Shown here in pieces: positions 26,249 through 35,700 of a stretch of 64,000 nt of DNA (positions are counted from its first letter, which is position 1; every line of letters starts with the position of its first letter). Both the position numbers and the translations under genes were made by a program. The stretch comes from Brevibacterium sanguinis (lineage in GTDB: Bacteria > Actinomycetota > Actinomycetes > Actinomycetales > Brevibacteriaceae), in contig NZ_QNSB01000013.1 of NCBI RefSeq assembly GCF_003315415.1, forward strand, positions 1 to 64,000, given 5' to 3'. The notes under the pieces were generated by a model. It did no database searches and was not told the DNA's origin. It saw nothing but the letters and a program-made list of their open reading frames with translations.

Positions 26249-27877
26249 GTGCAGACCATCTTCCGCGGCGGCCGCATCCACACCGTCGATGCCGACTCCC
26301 CCTGGGCCGAGGCCATCGCCGTCGAGGATGGCCGGATCACCGCCGTCGGCTCCGACGCCGAGGTGCTCGCCACCGCACGCGCGGACGCAGAGGTCATCGA
26401 CCTCGGCGGGGCCTTCGTCCTGCCGGGCCTCGTCGACGTCCACAACCATCACTTCATCTCGGGCCGTGAGGCCCTCTTCGAGCTGGCCATCCCGATCGGG
26501 GCCGACCTCGACGGGATCCTCGCCGCCGTCGCCGACCGCATCAGGGACACGGAGGGCTCCGGCGAGGTGGAGCCCGATGGCTGGGTGATCGGCTCGCCCT
26601 GGGCCTCCGACGTCCTCGACCAGGTGAACACTCCTGCGGCACTGGCGAGGCTCGACGCGGTCTCCGGCGACCATCCCGTCGTGCTCAGCGACGACGCCCA
26701 TCACAACCGGTGGGCGAACTCGGCGGCGATGGCCGCCGCCGGCGTCACCGGCAACCCCACCGGCGTCCTGTTCGAGGCCGAGGGCCTTCCCGTGTCCCGG
26801 GCGGCCGCCGAGGCGGTCACGCTCAGTCCCGCCGAGGAGCAGGCGGCCTCGCAGCACGCGATCGGGATCCTCCACTCGTATGGGATCACCGCGTTCCAGG
26901 ATGCCGGGGTCTCGACCCAGGTCATGCGAGCGCTGCACGCCCTCGACACCAAAGGTGAGCTGCACGCGTGGGTCGTGTCCTCGATGCTCGTCAACGACGA
27001 GATCTTCGGCGTCGACCCCGTCGGCGACGCCCTCGTCTTCGAGGGCGAGCGGTTCCGGTCCGCGCACCACCGCCCCGACTTCGTCAAGATCTTCCTCGAC
27101 GGAGTGCCTCCCACCCGGACCGGAGCCTTCGTCGAACCGTACCTGCCCGACGATCTCCATGCCGCTCATCACTGCGGTGCGACCCTGCTCGACCCCGACG
27201 AGCTCCTGACGTGGCTGCGTCGGACCGCTGTGGCGGGGCTGTCGGCGAAGATCCACTGCACCGGCGACGCCTCGGTGCATGCCGTGCTGGACGCGGTCGA
27301 GGCGCTGCGGGCCGAGGGCCTCACCAGGACCAGGTACCAGGTGGCCCACGGTCAGTTCGTCCTCGACTCCGACATTCCGCGCTTCGCCCAGCTCGGCGTC
27401 GATGCCGACATCTCACCCTTCATCTGGACGCCGGGACCGATCGCCGAGGCGATCAAGCTGGTGCTGCCACCCGAGAGGGCGGAGAGGATGCAGCCGGTGC
27501 GCAGCCAGCTCGAGGCCGGTGCCATCGTCGCCGGGGGCTCCGACTGGCCCGTCTCGCCGACCCCGAACCCGTGGGAGGGCATCGAGGGCCTGGTCACCCG
27601 GCAGGATCCCAGCGGCCGCTACCCGGGCACGCTGTGGTCGGAGCAGGCCATCACCCTGGACGAGGCGATCAGGGTGTTCACCCTGAATGCGGCGACATCG
27701 ATGGGTCTGGGTGCCGAGTGCGGATCGCTGACCGTGGGCAAGTCCGCCGACTTCGCCGTCCTCGACCGAGATCCCTTCACGATCGAGCCGAACGACCTCG
27801 CGGATGTGCAGGTGGATCAGACTTGGTTCGCCGGTCGGAAGGTGTTCCAACGGCAGTCCGCCGCAGTTCTCCGCTGA
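26249..27877 (+). CDS. Amidohydrolase family protein (YtcJ-like)
   Basis: 542-aa metal-dependent hydrolase of the COG1574/YtcJ group. Metal-site motifs are present: VDVHNHHFISG after the N-terminal strand, HHNRWANSAAM, KIHCTGDASVHAVLDAVE, YQVAHGQFV and GGSDWPVSPTPNPWEGIEG. The C-terminus has LGAECGSLTVGKSADFAVLD, the usual beta-sandwich closure. Family members hydrolyse amides or imines, and this substrate is unknown. GTG 26249 follows GAAGGAGACCC. It is the last gene of the MFS-APC unit; its 3' end overlaps the convergent gene at 27777 by 101 bp. Confidence 0.82.
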   Translation: MQTIFRGGRIHTVDADSPWAEAIAVEDGRITAVGSDAEVLATARADAEVIDLGGAFVLPGLVDVHNHHFISGREALFELAIPIGADLDGILAAVADRIRDTEGSGEVEPDGWVIGSPWASDVLDQVNTPAALARLDAVSGDHPVVLSDDAHHNRWANSAAMAAAGVTGNPTGVLFEAEGLPVSRAAAEAVTLSPAEEQAASQHAIGILHSYGITAFQDAGVSTQVMRALHALDTKGELHAWVVSSMLVNDEIFGVDPVGDALVFEGERFRSAHHRPDFVKIFLDGVPPTRTGAFVEPYLPDDLHAAHHCGATLLDPDELLTWLRRTAVAGLSAKIHCTGDASVHAVLDAVEALRAEGLTRTRYQVAHGQFVLDSDIPRFAQLGVDADISPFIWTPGPIAEAIKLVLPPERAERMQPVRSQLEAGAIVAGGSDWPVSPTPNPWEGIEGLVTRQDPSGRYPGTLWSEQAITLDEAIRVFTLNAATSMGLGAECGSLTVGKSADFAVLDRDPFTIEPNDLADVQVDQTWFAGRKVFQRQSAAVLR

Positions 27878-28427
27878 AGCCGCAGACCCCAGCGGCACAG
27901 AGACCGAGGCTGCCCACCACCCAGAGCACGGCGCCGGGCGCTGGGAGGCCCACCACCATCCCGCCGGTGGGTCTCCCCTGCGAGTCGACGCCGTCCCAGA
28001 TCGTCATGGGCGGATCGGCGACCATCAGGGCCAGGATCACCAGCAGCGCGAGCCCGACGATGACAGCGACCACCGACCACAGTCTCAGCGACCGCAGCAT
28101 CCATGCGGTGAGGGCGCTGAGCAGCAGGAGCACCCAGACGGCGATGACTTCGGGATCGGGAGCAGTCGGCTCGACCGGTCGACAGCCGATCGAGGTGCAG
28201 ACGATCCGCAGGGAGGGCCCACCAGACGTCTCTCCGCTGTCGAGGACCGGAATCCAGATCATCGTCACCCAGATCGCGAGAGTGACCAGCGGGAGACATC
28301 GGGCGGCCAACCGCAGCTCCCGTCCGGGCTCCGAAGCGTGCCGACTCGGTTGAGGCGGGTGCACGGGCGGCCGCAGGTGCCGCTCCCCCGGGTCGTCGGA
28401 TGGGGGTCGGCTCGGGTAGGTGTTCAT
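27777..28427 (-). CDS. Hypothetical membrane protein
   Basis: 216-aa protein of unknown function. A Pro/Arg-rich cytoplasmic N-terminus (about 45 residues) precedes four hydrophobic segments (LVTLAIWVTMIWIPVLDSG, VIAVWVLLLLSALTAWML, LWSVVAVIVGLALLVILALM, GAVLWVVGSLGLCAAGVCGF) and a basic tail. ATG 28427 is chosen over one 27 bp upstream because GAGGGAAG lies about 10 nt before it. Its last 101 bp overlap the convergent amidohydrolase gene; such overlaps are unusual but the membrane segments support a real gene. Confidence 0.6.
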   Translation of the reverse strand: MNTYPSRPPSDDPGERHLRPPVHPPQPSRHASEPGRELRLAARCLPLVTLAIWVTMIWIPVLDSGETSGGPSLRIVCTSIGCRPVEPTAPDPEVIAVWVLLLLSALTAWMLRSLRLWSVVAVIVGLALLVILALMVADPPMTIWDGVDSQGRPTGGMVVGLPAPGAVLWVVGSLGLCAAGVCGFSGELRRTAVGTPSDRRTKSDPPAHPRGRSARS

Positions 28428-28566
28428 GAGCCGGATTCTTCCCTCGTCGAGCATCCTGTTGGTGACGAACGTGTGTCAGATCAGGCACTCGGCTCCAGCC
28501 TGCGGGCTCCGGACTGCACGCACCGGCGTCCGCACCGCCGCGGCGAGGACAGGGCGGGTCGATCCG

Positions 28567-29958
28567 CTATGGACGGCTGTGCATGAGCGTGACCTGACTG
28601 AACTGGCCGTCGTCGAATCCGAGGTGGAGGAAGCGACCGACCACGAAGTACCTGAGGTGGGTCTCGCCTTCGGCCTCCGGGGACCCCAACAGGGCACGGG
28701 CCTGAGCCTTCGTCGTGCTGGTGTCGATTCCGTCGATGAGCGTTCCGGGGAACGACTCTGCCTTCGCCCACACAGTGCGGAGGCCCTTCTTGCCGATGTC
28801 CACCTCGACGCCGACGCCGCGCAGCCTTCGCGATGACTTCCTGACGGTCTCGCCGAGATCGACGCCCAGCACGGCACCGAGCCGGGACGCGAGGTCGGCG
28901 GAGTCGGGTTCACCGAGCATGCGGAGCAGGTCGATCGCCGCGCCGGTGAAGACCGATTCGTCGTCGACCGCCGGCGGGGTCGGCGGAGGGGAGTCGAGCG
29001 TGATGCGAGCGATCTCCTCATGCTGGAAGTCGGCGGACAGTGACCGGTCACCCCACTCGTACCTGAGAGTGGCGGCACGCCGGCTCGTGGGCTTGCCGAG
29101 CCAGGAGCGCAGCTCGGCCTTGCCGGTCGTGGAACTGAGCCCGGCGATGAGGCGGTCGGGGTGCGCGTATGGTCGGTGAGGCTCCAGATTGAACGACACG
29201 GTGTGGAGAACACCGTAGGTGAGGAAGACGAAGATCCCCGCGTCCCGGAGCGCGGCCTGGCCGGATTCCAGGTTCGGCGACACCGGCACTCCGGTGAGAG
29301 CGGAGAAGCGGGCGGCGAGGTCCGGACCGTCGGGCGAGCCGAGCAGATCGAGCACAGCGAACGCGATGCCGGTGCACGGGTAGTCGATCGCGGGTTCGTC
29401 TCCGGCTTCCGGAGGAGTGCTCAGCCAGACCGTGAACGCGTCAGCCGTCGGGGCGGCCCAGTCGTCGGGGACTGCAATGCCGCAGCCGGCGACGAAGGCG
29501 CGGAACGGGGCGATCGCCTCGACCGCCTCCTGTTCGCTCGGTGGAGCGCCGAGCGAGAACCGAGTGAGCTCGTCGTAGCCGATCGCGAGAAGGGCGAGGA
29601 AGTCGGTCGGCGAATCGGCGAGGATGCCGGGCTCCCCGTCGCCGTCGAAGGCGACGACGCGCACCACGCCGGCTGGGTCACGCCAAAGGGCGGCGAGTCC
29701 GCCGCTGCCGGAGATCTCCGCGATCGGCAGAAGGTCGTCGGCGCGCGGATCGTCGGGCTCGAGCCAGCCGCCGAGCGTGAGGTCGGCGGCGAAGACCGGG
29801 CCGAGCTGGCGCTCCCCGGGATACGGAGTCAGCACGTAGCCGGCGGCCGTTTCGCGTCCGAACCCCTCATGCTCCATCCATGCCCATGCGGCGTCGAGCT
29901 CATCAGGGATCGACCACTCGGGACGGGAGGCGCGGATCAGGTCAGCAAGGTGCGACAT
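28567..29958 (-). CDS. SUKH/SMI1-KNR4-like protein with duplicated C-terminal module
   Basis: 463-aa cytoplasmic protein, not clearly identified. Residues 1 to about 130 (LLPIAEISGSGGLAALWRD, then AFDGDGEPGILADSPTDFLALLAIGYDEL) resemble SMI1/KNR4 (SUKH) domains, often immunity proteins of polymorphic toxins. The rest contains two related modules, near residues 195-325 and 345-463. Each ends in a hairpin-rich segment of the type RSWLGKP...LRYEWGDRSLSADF and RALLGSP...LRYFVVGRFLHLGF. No toxin gene is adjacent. It follows udk by 47 bp on the same strand. Confidence 0.6.
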   Translation of the reverse strand: MSHLADLIRASRPEWSIPDELDAAWAWMEHEGFGRETAAGYVLTPYPGERQLGPVFAADLTLGGWLEPDDPRADDLLPIAEISGSGGLAALWRDPAGVVRVVAFDGDGEPGILADSPTDFLALLAIGYDELTRFSLGAPPSEQEAVEAIAPFRAFVAGCGIAVPDDWAAPTADAFTVWLSTPPEAGDEPAIDYPCTGIAFAVLDLLGSPDGPDLAARFSALTGVPVSPNLESGQAALRDAGIFVFLTYGVLHTVSFNLEPHRPYAHPDRLIAGLSSTTGKAELRSWLGKPTSRRAATLRYEWGDRSLSADFQHEEIARITLDSPPPTPPAVDDESVFTGAAIDLLRMLGEPDSADLASRLGAVLGVDLGETVRKSSRRLRGVGVEVDIGKKGLRTVWAKAESFPGTLIDGIDTSTTKAQARALLGSPEAEGETHLRYFVVGRFLHLGFDDGQFSQVTLMHSRP

Positions 29959-30005
29959 GCGGCAATTCCAGACGGTCGACGGGATCCTCCTCGACGGGAT
30001 CCACC

Positions 30006-30641
30006 TCAGCGGTTCCCCGACGACATCCCGGCCCGGATGTGGCCGAGGATCATGTCCATCGCGACGATGTTGTGGCCGCCCTCGGGGATGATGATGTCGG
30101 CATTGCGCTTCGAGGGCTCGACGTAGAGCTCGTGCATCGGCTTGACCGTGCCCAGGTACTGCTCCTCGACCGACTGCAGGGTCCGTCCCCGGTCGACGAC
30201 GTCACGCTTGATCCTCCGCAGCAGCCGCACGTCGGCGTCCGTGTCGACGAACAGCTTGATGTCGAGGAGAGCGCAGATCCGCGGTTCCGCGAAGATGAGG
30301 ATCCCTTCGACGATGACCACCGAGGCGGGTTCGACCGTCGTCGTCTCGTCGCTGCGGTTGTGGATCGAGAAGTCGTACACAGGGCTCTCGACCGCAGCGC
30401 CGGTGCGCAGGGTCCGCAGGTGTTCGACGAAGAGATCGTTGTCGAAGGCGTCGAGGTCGTCGTAGTTGACCTTCTCCCGCTCCGCATAGGTGAGCTCGTC
30501 CTGCCGATGGTAGTAGTTGTCGTGGTAGAGCACCGAGGGTGGGCCCTCGCACCTCTCGAGCAGCGCCCGGGTCAGCGTCGTCTTCCCGCTGCCGGTGCCG
30601 CCGGCCACTCCCACAACCAATGTCTCCACGCCTGCGCCCAT
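30006..30641 (-). CDS. udk: Uridine kinase
   Basis: 211-aa P-loop nucleoside kinase that phosphorylates uridine and cytidine. Walker A is GGTGSGKTTLTRALL (about residues 14-28). The substrate region includes YHDNYYHRQDELTYAER, VNYDDLDAFDNDLF, PVYDFSIHNR and VVIVEGILIF, all as in Udk. LRRIKRDVVDRGRTLQSV is the lid. GAGAGGG precedes ATG 30641. With upp earlier in the window, it covers the pyrimidine salvage step from nucleoside. Confidence 0.92.
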   Translation of the reverse strand: MGAGVETLVVGVAGGTGSGKTTLTRALLERCEGPPSVLYHDNYYHRQDELTYAEREKVNYDDLDAFDNDLFVEHLRTLRTGAAVESPVYDFSIHNRSDETTTVEPASVVIVEGILIFAEPRICALLDIKLFVDTDADVRLLRRIKRDVVDRGRTLQSVEEQYLGTVKPMHELYVEPSKRNADIIIPEGGHNIVAMDMILGHIRAGMSSGNR

Positions 30642-30856
30642 CCCTCTCGGTTCACCGGCAGCGCCCTGCTGTCACTCGGCTCGAACCTCACCCCAAGATA
30701 TACCAATCGCGCCTCGGGGCGACTCCTCGTGCAGAGCACTGACCCGAGTCATCGTCCGGTGCTCTGCTCCGTCCCTCACGCGGCGCTCGCCTCCCTCCTC
30801 ACTCTGCGCCCTGATCCTCGGCCGCGGTGCGTGGCGGGAACGAGCGCGGTCGGGGA

Positions 30857-32599
30857 TCAGCCTCGGGGACGGCCCGCTCGCCCTGAGTCGAAACGACGGG
30901 TGAGCTGGGCCCACAGGTCCTGATCGAAGCGCCTGCGGGAGAGCAGACCGGCCATGTGGCGCACCGCGTTGTCGACCTTGCCCCGCCAGGTGTCGATCGC
31001 GCTCTCGGCGTCTCCGCTCACGAGTGCGGAGAAGATCGCCCGGTCGTCGACGAGGATCCGCTCGCCGGCCGGAGAGTAGTCGAGCTGGAGGACGGAGATG
31101 AAGAGCCGCAGGCGCAGGGTCAGCGATTCGAATGCCCGAGCGCTCTGCCGCAGCCCCGAGGCTCGGGCGAGTTCCTGCTGGAAGTGGAGGTCCGCGTTCT
31201 CGACGTCGATGCCGCTCTTCGTCGCCGCCGATGCCTCCACCTGTCGCAGCGCCAACTGCACCGGGACGAAGTACCGCTTCGGGCGCATCGCCAACGCCCG
31301 CAGCAGCACTTCGCCGACGGCGACGCGGGCGGCGTAGAGGTCGAGCACATCGACGGTCGTGATGAGAGGGATCCGCGCCCCGCCCCGGGAGCCGTCGAGC
31401 AGCTCGTCGTCGACCATCCTCCGCAGCGCCGCATCCACCGAGGAGCGAGGCACCTCCATCCGACGAGAGAGCAGACGCGGGTTGATCCTGTCCCCCGGCT
31501 GGTAGCCGGAGTCGATGATCTCCTCGCGGAGGGCGATCGCGAGGTGCTCCGTGATCGATCGGGTCGTCTTCGGCAGCCACGACGAGATGTCCATTGAGTC
31601 AGAAGAGATGGAACTTTCGTGTGATCTGCGTTGAGCTGAGGCCTGCCACATGACTCCTTCGAAACCGTGCCGCACCCGGGCCGCGACGAGGTCGAGCAGG
31701 GAGCCGGGAATGTCATTGCAGTGCGCGAGCGCACGCTTGAGCGCGTCGAGGAACTCGCCGAACTCACGGTGGATCTCGGCGTCGGCCCTGATCGACAGGT
31801 CGGCGGTCTCCCCCAATGGGTCGAAGACGACGAAGCGCTCCCGCACCTCGGCCGGCCCGGCCGGGCGAAGGAGCAGTGCGCTCATCGCCCCCGGATCCGT
31901 CTGCCTGTGCTCGCTGTCGAAGCGCTTGACCCAATGCTGGACTCCGGCCGAGCGGAGAGCGGCCACGATCCCCGCGATCCTGCGCTGGACACGGCGAGCG
32001 GGAACCTCGGGGGCACCATCGCCGGCCGCGCCGTCGTCGCCCATGCGGACCGCGTCGTCGCCGTCCGCGCCGATCGAGCCCCCGCCCACGCTGGCCGCAT
32101 CGTCACTCGCGGGGACGGTCTCATCAGCGGATTCGGACCCGCGGTCGCGGTTCTCGGCGCCACCTCCCCGGTCTGTCGCCTCCCCTGGTCCGCGGAATCC
32201 GAACACGATGAACGGGAATCCCCCGGCGACAACCGTGATCTCCCCGGTGCGTCGGCCGTGCCCGCGTCTCGCTCCGGTGAGTTCCGCGAGGGGCACGGTC
32301 ATGTCCCGCATCGCCCGGGAGACGATGCTCTGACTCAGTCCCGTCGCCTCGGCGAGGGCCCGGGTCGAATAGTCCCTGCCGGAGATCCGCGCGCCCGCCG
32401 TCGCGACCAGCGCCTCGACGACCTGATTCGCGGTACTCTGGATCGGCGGACGTCCGCTGCGAGGACGGTCGTCGAGGTCGGCGCGGGCGACCCAGCGGCG
32501 CAGGCTCGACGGTGACACGCCCAGCTCGGCGGACACCTCGGCGATCGAGGATTCGGTCACTCTCGCCACGGCCTGCCGGCGCATCTCAGGGGTGTACAC
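30857..32599 (-). CDS. Large multi-HTH regulator with FCD domain, divergent from putA
   Basis: 580-aa regulator with unusual architecture. Residues 1-40 are a transposase/OrfA-like HTH (TESSIAEVSAELGVSPSSLR). About 78-100 are a second HTH (STRALAEATGLSQSIVSRAM). About 135-195 are a low-complexity acidic linker. About 350-415 are a GntR-type winged helix (PGDRINPRLLSRRMEVPRSS). About 425-560 are an all-helical FCD-like domain. It is transcribed away from putA and probably controls proline catabolism. GTG 32599 is supported by TAGAAT ending 6 nt upstream (leaderless). All segments are in one frame, so this is not an annotation merger. Confidence 0.78.
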   Translation of the reverse strand: MYTPEMRRQAVARVTESSIAEVSAELGVSPSSLRRWVARADLDDRPRSGRPPIQSTANQVVEALVATAGARISGRDYSTRALAEATGLSQSIVSRAMRDMTVPLAELTGARRGHGRRTGEITVVAGGFPFIVFGFRGPGEATDRGGGAENRDRGSESADETVPASDDAASVGGGSIGADGDDAVRMGDDGAAGDGAPEVPARRVQRRIAGIVAALRSAGVQHWVKRFDSEHRQTDPGAMSALLLRPAGPAEVRERFVVFDPLGETADLSIRADAEIHREFGEFLDALKRALAHCNDIPGSLLDLVAARVRHGFEGVMWQASAQRRSHESSISSDSMDISSWLPKTTRSITEHLAIALREEIIDSGYQPGDRINPRLLSRRMEVPRSSVDAALRRMVDDELLDGSRGGARIPLITTVDVLDLYAARVAVGEVLLRALAMRPKRYFVPVQLALRQVEASAATKSGIDVENADLHFQQELARASGLRQSARAFESLTLRLRLFISVLQLDYSPAGERILVDDRAIFSALVSGDAESAIDTWRGKVDNAVRHMAGLLSRRRFDQDLWAQLTRRFDSGRAGRPRG

Positions 32600-32605
32600 G
32601 CCGCA

Positions 32606-32634
32606 ATTCTACGACTTCTGACTCAAACTGTCCG
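32606..32634 (-). promoter_or_regulatory. Promoter of the multi-HTH regulator
   Basis: Minus-strand -35 CGGACA (32634-32629), 17-bp spacer, and -10 TAGAAT (32611-32606) ending 6 nt before the GTG start, so the transcript is probably leaderless. Nearby, CGTCAGTGATGACG (32702-32715) is a small palindrome in the putA leader that could be an operator. Confidence 0.5.
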
Positions 32635-32797
32635 TTGAACCCGACAACAGTCTTCCCGGCGCCGAACGCCGAGCGCATACTGGTCTCACGATCCCGTGAA
32701 TCGTCAGTGATGACGCGGGAAACACGTCATGAAGACCGCATCATCAGCCCCGGAGCACACCGCTTCCCGGGCTCACCGGAAGTGAAGGACGAAGCAG

Positions 32798-35700
32798 TTG
32801 CTGCAGACCGAATCGAATCTCGACCAGCTGACCCGGCGTTCCATCGACACCGTGCGCAAGTGGCTGCGGGTCGCCGCGGACAAGTCGACGGCGAAGAACC
32901 CCGCTGCCGAGCGTCTCTCCGCCGTCCTCTCCGATCCCAACGGGCTCGACTTCACGGTCGGCTTCGTCGACCGTGTCGTGCGCACCGATGACGTCCACGC
33001 CGCCGCCGACGCCCTGACCGAGATCGGCAAGCTCGCTCCCGAGACGATGTCGATGCTCGACCGCGCGCAGATCAAGGCCGGCGCCGCACTGGCCAAGGTC
33101 GCCCCGCAGGTCGTCGTCCCCGCCGCTCGCGCCCGCCTGCGTCAGATGGTCGGCCACATGGTCGTCGACGCCCGCGACAAGCAGTTCGGAAAGACCGTCG
33201 CCGCACTCACCGCTGACGGGCATCGCCTCAACATCAACCTCCTCGGCGAGGCTGTCCTCGGTGAGGCCGAGGCCGATCACCACCTCGAGGAGACCATGCG
33301 TCTGCTCGCCCGCCCCGACGTCGACTACGTCTCCATCAAGGTCTCGTCGGTCGCCTCCCAGCTGTCGATGTGGGCCTTCGAGGACACCGTCGACTACGTC
33401 ATCAAGCGGCTGCGACCGCTCTACCAGCAGGCCGCCAAGGCCCCGGCAGGCAGCAAGTTCATCAACATGGACATGGAGGAGTACCGCGATCTCGAGATGT
33501 CGATCGCCGTCTTCACCCGACTGCTCTCCGAGCCCGAGTTCAAGGACCTCGAGGCAGGCATCGTCATCCAGGCCTACCAGCCCGACGCCCTCGGCGCGAT
33601 CCAGCGCCTGAGCGAGTGGTCGGCCGAGCGGGTCGAGAACGGCGGAGCCGGTATCAAGGTGCGCCTGGTCAAGGGCGCGAACCTGGCGATGGAGACCGTC
33701 CACGCCGAGATCGCCGGCTGGCCCGTGACCACGTGCGACTCCAAGCAGAGCACCGACGCCAACTACAAGCGCGTCATCCACTGGCTGTTCACCCCCGAGC
33801 GGATGAAGGGGATGCGCATCGGCGTGGCCGGGCACAATCTCTTCGACATCGCCTTCGCCCACCACCTGTCCGTCGACCGCGGCGTCACCGAGCGGGTCGA
33901 GTTCGAGATGCTCCAGGGCATGGCCACGGAGCAGGCCGCGGCCGTCTCCGACGACGTCGGCGATCTCCTCCTCTACGTCCCCGCGGTCCGCCCGCAGGAG
34001 TTCGACGTGGCGATCTCCTACCTCGTGCGACGCCTCGAGGAGAACTCTGCCAGCGAGAACTTCATGTCCGGCATCTTCGAGCTCGCCAACGGCAACCCGA
34101 TCTTCGAACGGGAGGCCGGACGGTTCCGCGCCTCGGTCGAGCAGCTCGAGGAGACGCTTGCCGCCGAGGGCGACACCCCGCCGCTGCCCAACCGCCGACA
34201 GGACCGCTCCGCGGAGTACGTCCCCGGCGAACCGCAGACCGTGTTCGCCAATGAGCCCGACACCGATCCGTCCCTGCCCGCGAACCAGAAGTGGGTGCAG
34301 GAGATCGTCGCCGAGGCGACCGCCCCCGGATACCTCGAGGGCCGTCCCTCCACCCCGCGGGTGGAGTCGACCGAGCAGCTCGACGAGATGATCGCGAAGG
34401 GCCGCCAGGCCGCCGAGGCCTGGCGGGAACTGGGCGCTGCGGGTCGTGGGGAGATCCTCCACCGCGCGGCCGAGATCTTCGCGGCCCGTCGCGGTGAGTT
34501 CATCGCCGTCGAGGCCGCCGAGGTCGGCAAGATGCCGTCCCAGTCGGACCCGGAGATCTCCGAGGCGATCGACTTCATCCGCTACTACGCGCTCCACGCC
34601 CTCGAACTCGAGAAGCTCGAGGGTGCCGAGTTCCACCCGGACACGATGGTCGTCGTCACACCGCCGTGGAACTTCCCCGTCGCGATCCCGACCGGCGGCA
34701 CCGTCGCAGCCCTGGCGGTCGGATCCGCCGTCATCCACAAGCCCTCCAAGCCGACCCCGTACTGCTCGGCGCTCATCGTCGACTGCCTGTGGGAAGCCGG
34801 AGTGCCCAAGGACGTCCTGCAGCTGTGCGCTCCGATCGAGCGTGAGCTCGGTCAGCACCTCGTCGCCCACCCGGACGTCGACCGCGTCATCCTCACGGGT
34901 GCCTCGGAGACCGCGGCACTGTTCAAGTCGTTCCGTCCGGAACTCCAGGTCAATGCGGAGACCTCGGGCAAGAACGCCCTCATCATCACCCCGGCCGCCG
35001 ACCGCGACCTCGCCGTCGCCGACCTCGTGTACTCGGCGTTCGGGCATGCCGGCCAGAAGTGCTCGGCCGCGTCGCTGGGCATCATGGTCGGATCGACCTA
35101 TGACTCCGAGCGCTACCGCCGGCAGCTCGTCGACGCCGCCTCGTCGATGGTCGTCGACTGGCCCTCGAACCTGTCCTCGACGATGGGACCGCTGACCGAG
35201 GATCCCTCGGACAAGCTCAAGCGCGCCCTGACCACCCTCGAGCCGGGCGAATCGTGGCTGCTCGAGCCCAAGCAGCTCGACGACACCGGTCGACTGTGGA
35301 GCCCGGGAATCAAGGACGGCGTCAAGCCCGGTTCCTTCTTCCACCTCACCGAGGTGTTCGGTCCCGTGCTCGGCCTCATGCATGCGCGTGACCTCGACGA
35401 GGCGATCGAGTTCGAGAACGCCGTGGACTTCGGTCTCACGGGCGGCATCCACTCCCTCGACCCCGAGGAGGTGCGCACCTGGCTCGACCGGGTCGAGGTC
35501 GGCAACGCCTACGTCAACCGCGGCATCACCGGCGCCATCGTCCAGCGTCAGTCCTTCGGCGGCTGGAAGCAGTCGTCCGTCGGTCTCGGCTCGAAGGCCG
35601 GCGGCCCGAACTACCTCATGCTCTTCGGCCACTACTCCGACGATCCGGCTTCGCTGCCGGGTGCCGCCGGCACCGAGCAGAGCCTCGAGCTCGCGAAGGC

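Noticed and set aside
32480..32599. Remnant of an insertion sequence OrfA fused upstream of a GntR gene
   Set aside because: The transposase-like HTH is continuous in frame with a second HTH and the FCD domain, with a promoter at the first codon and no terminal inverted repeats, so it reads as part of one regulator.
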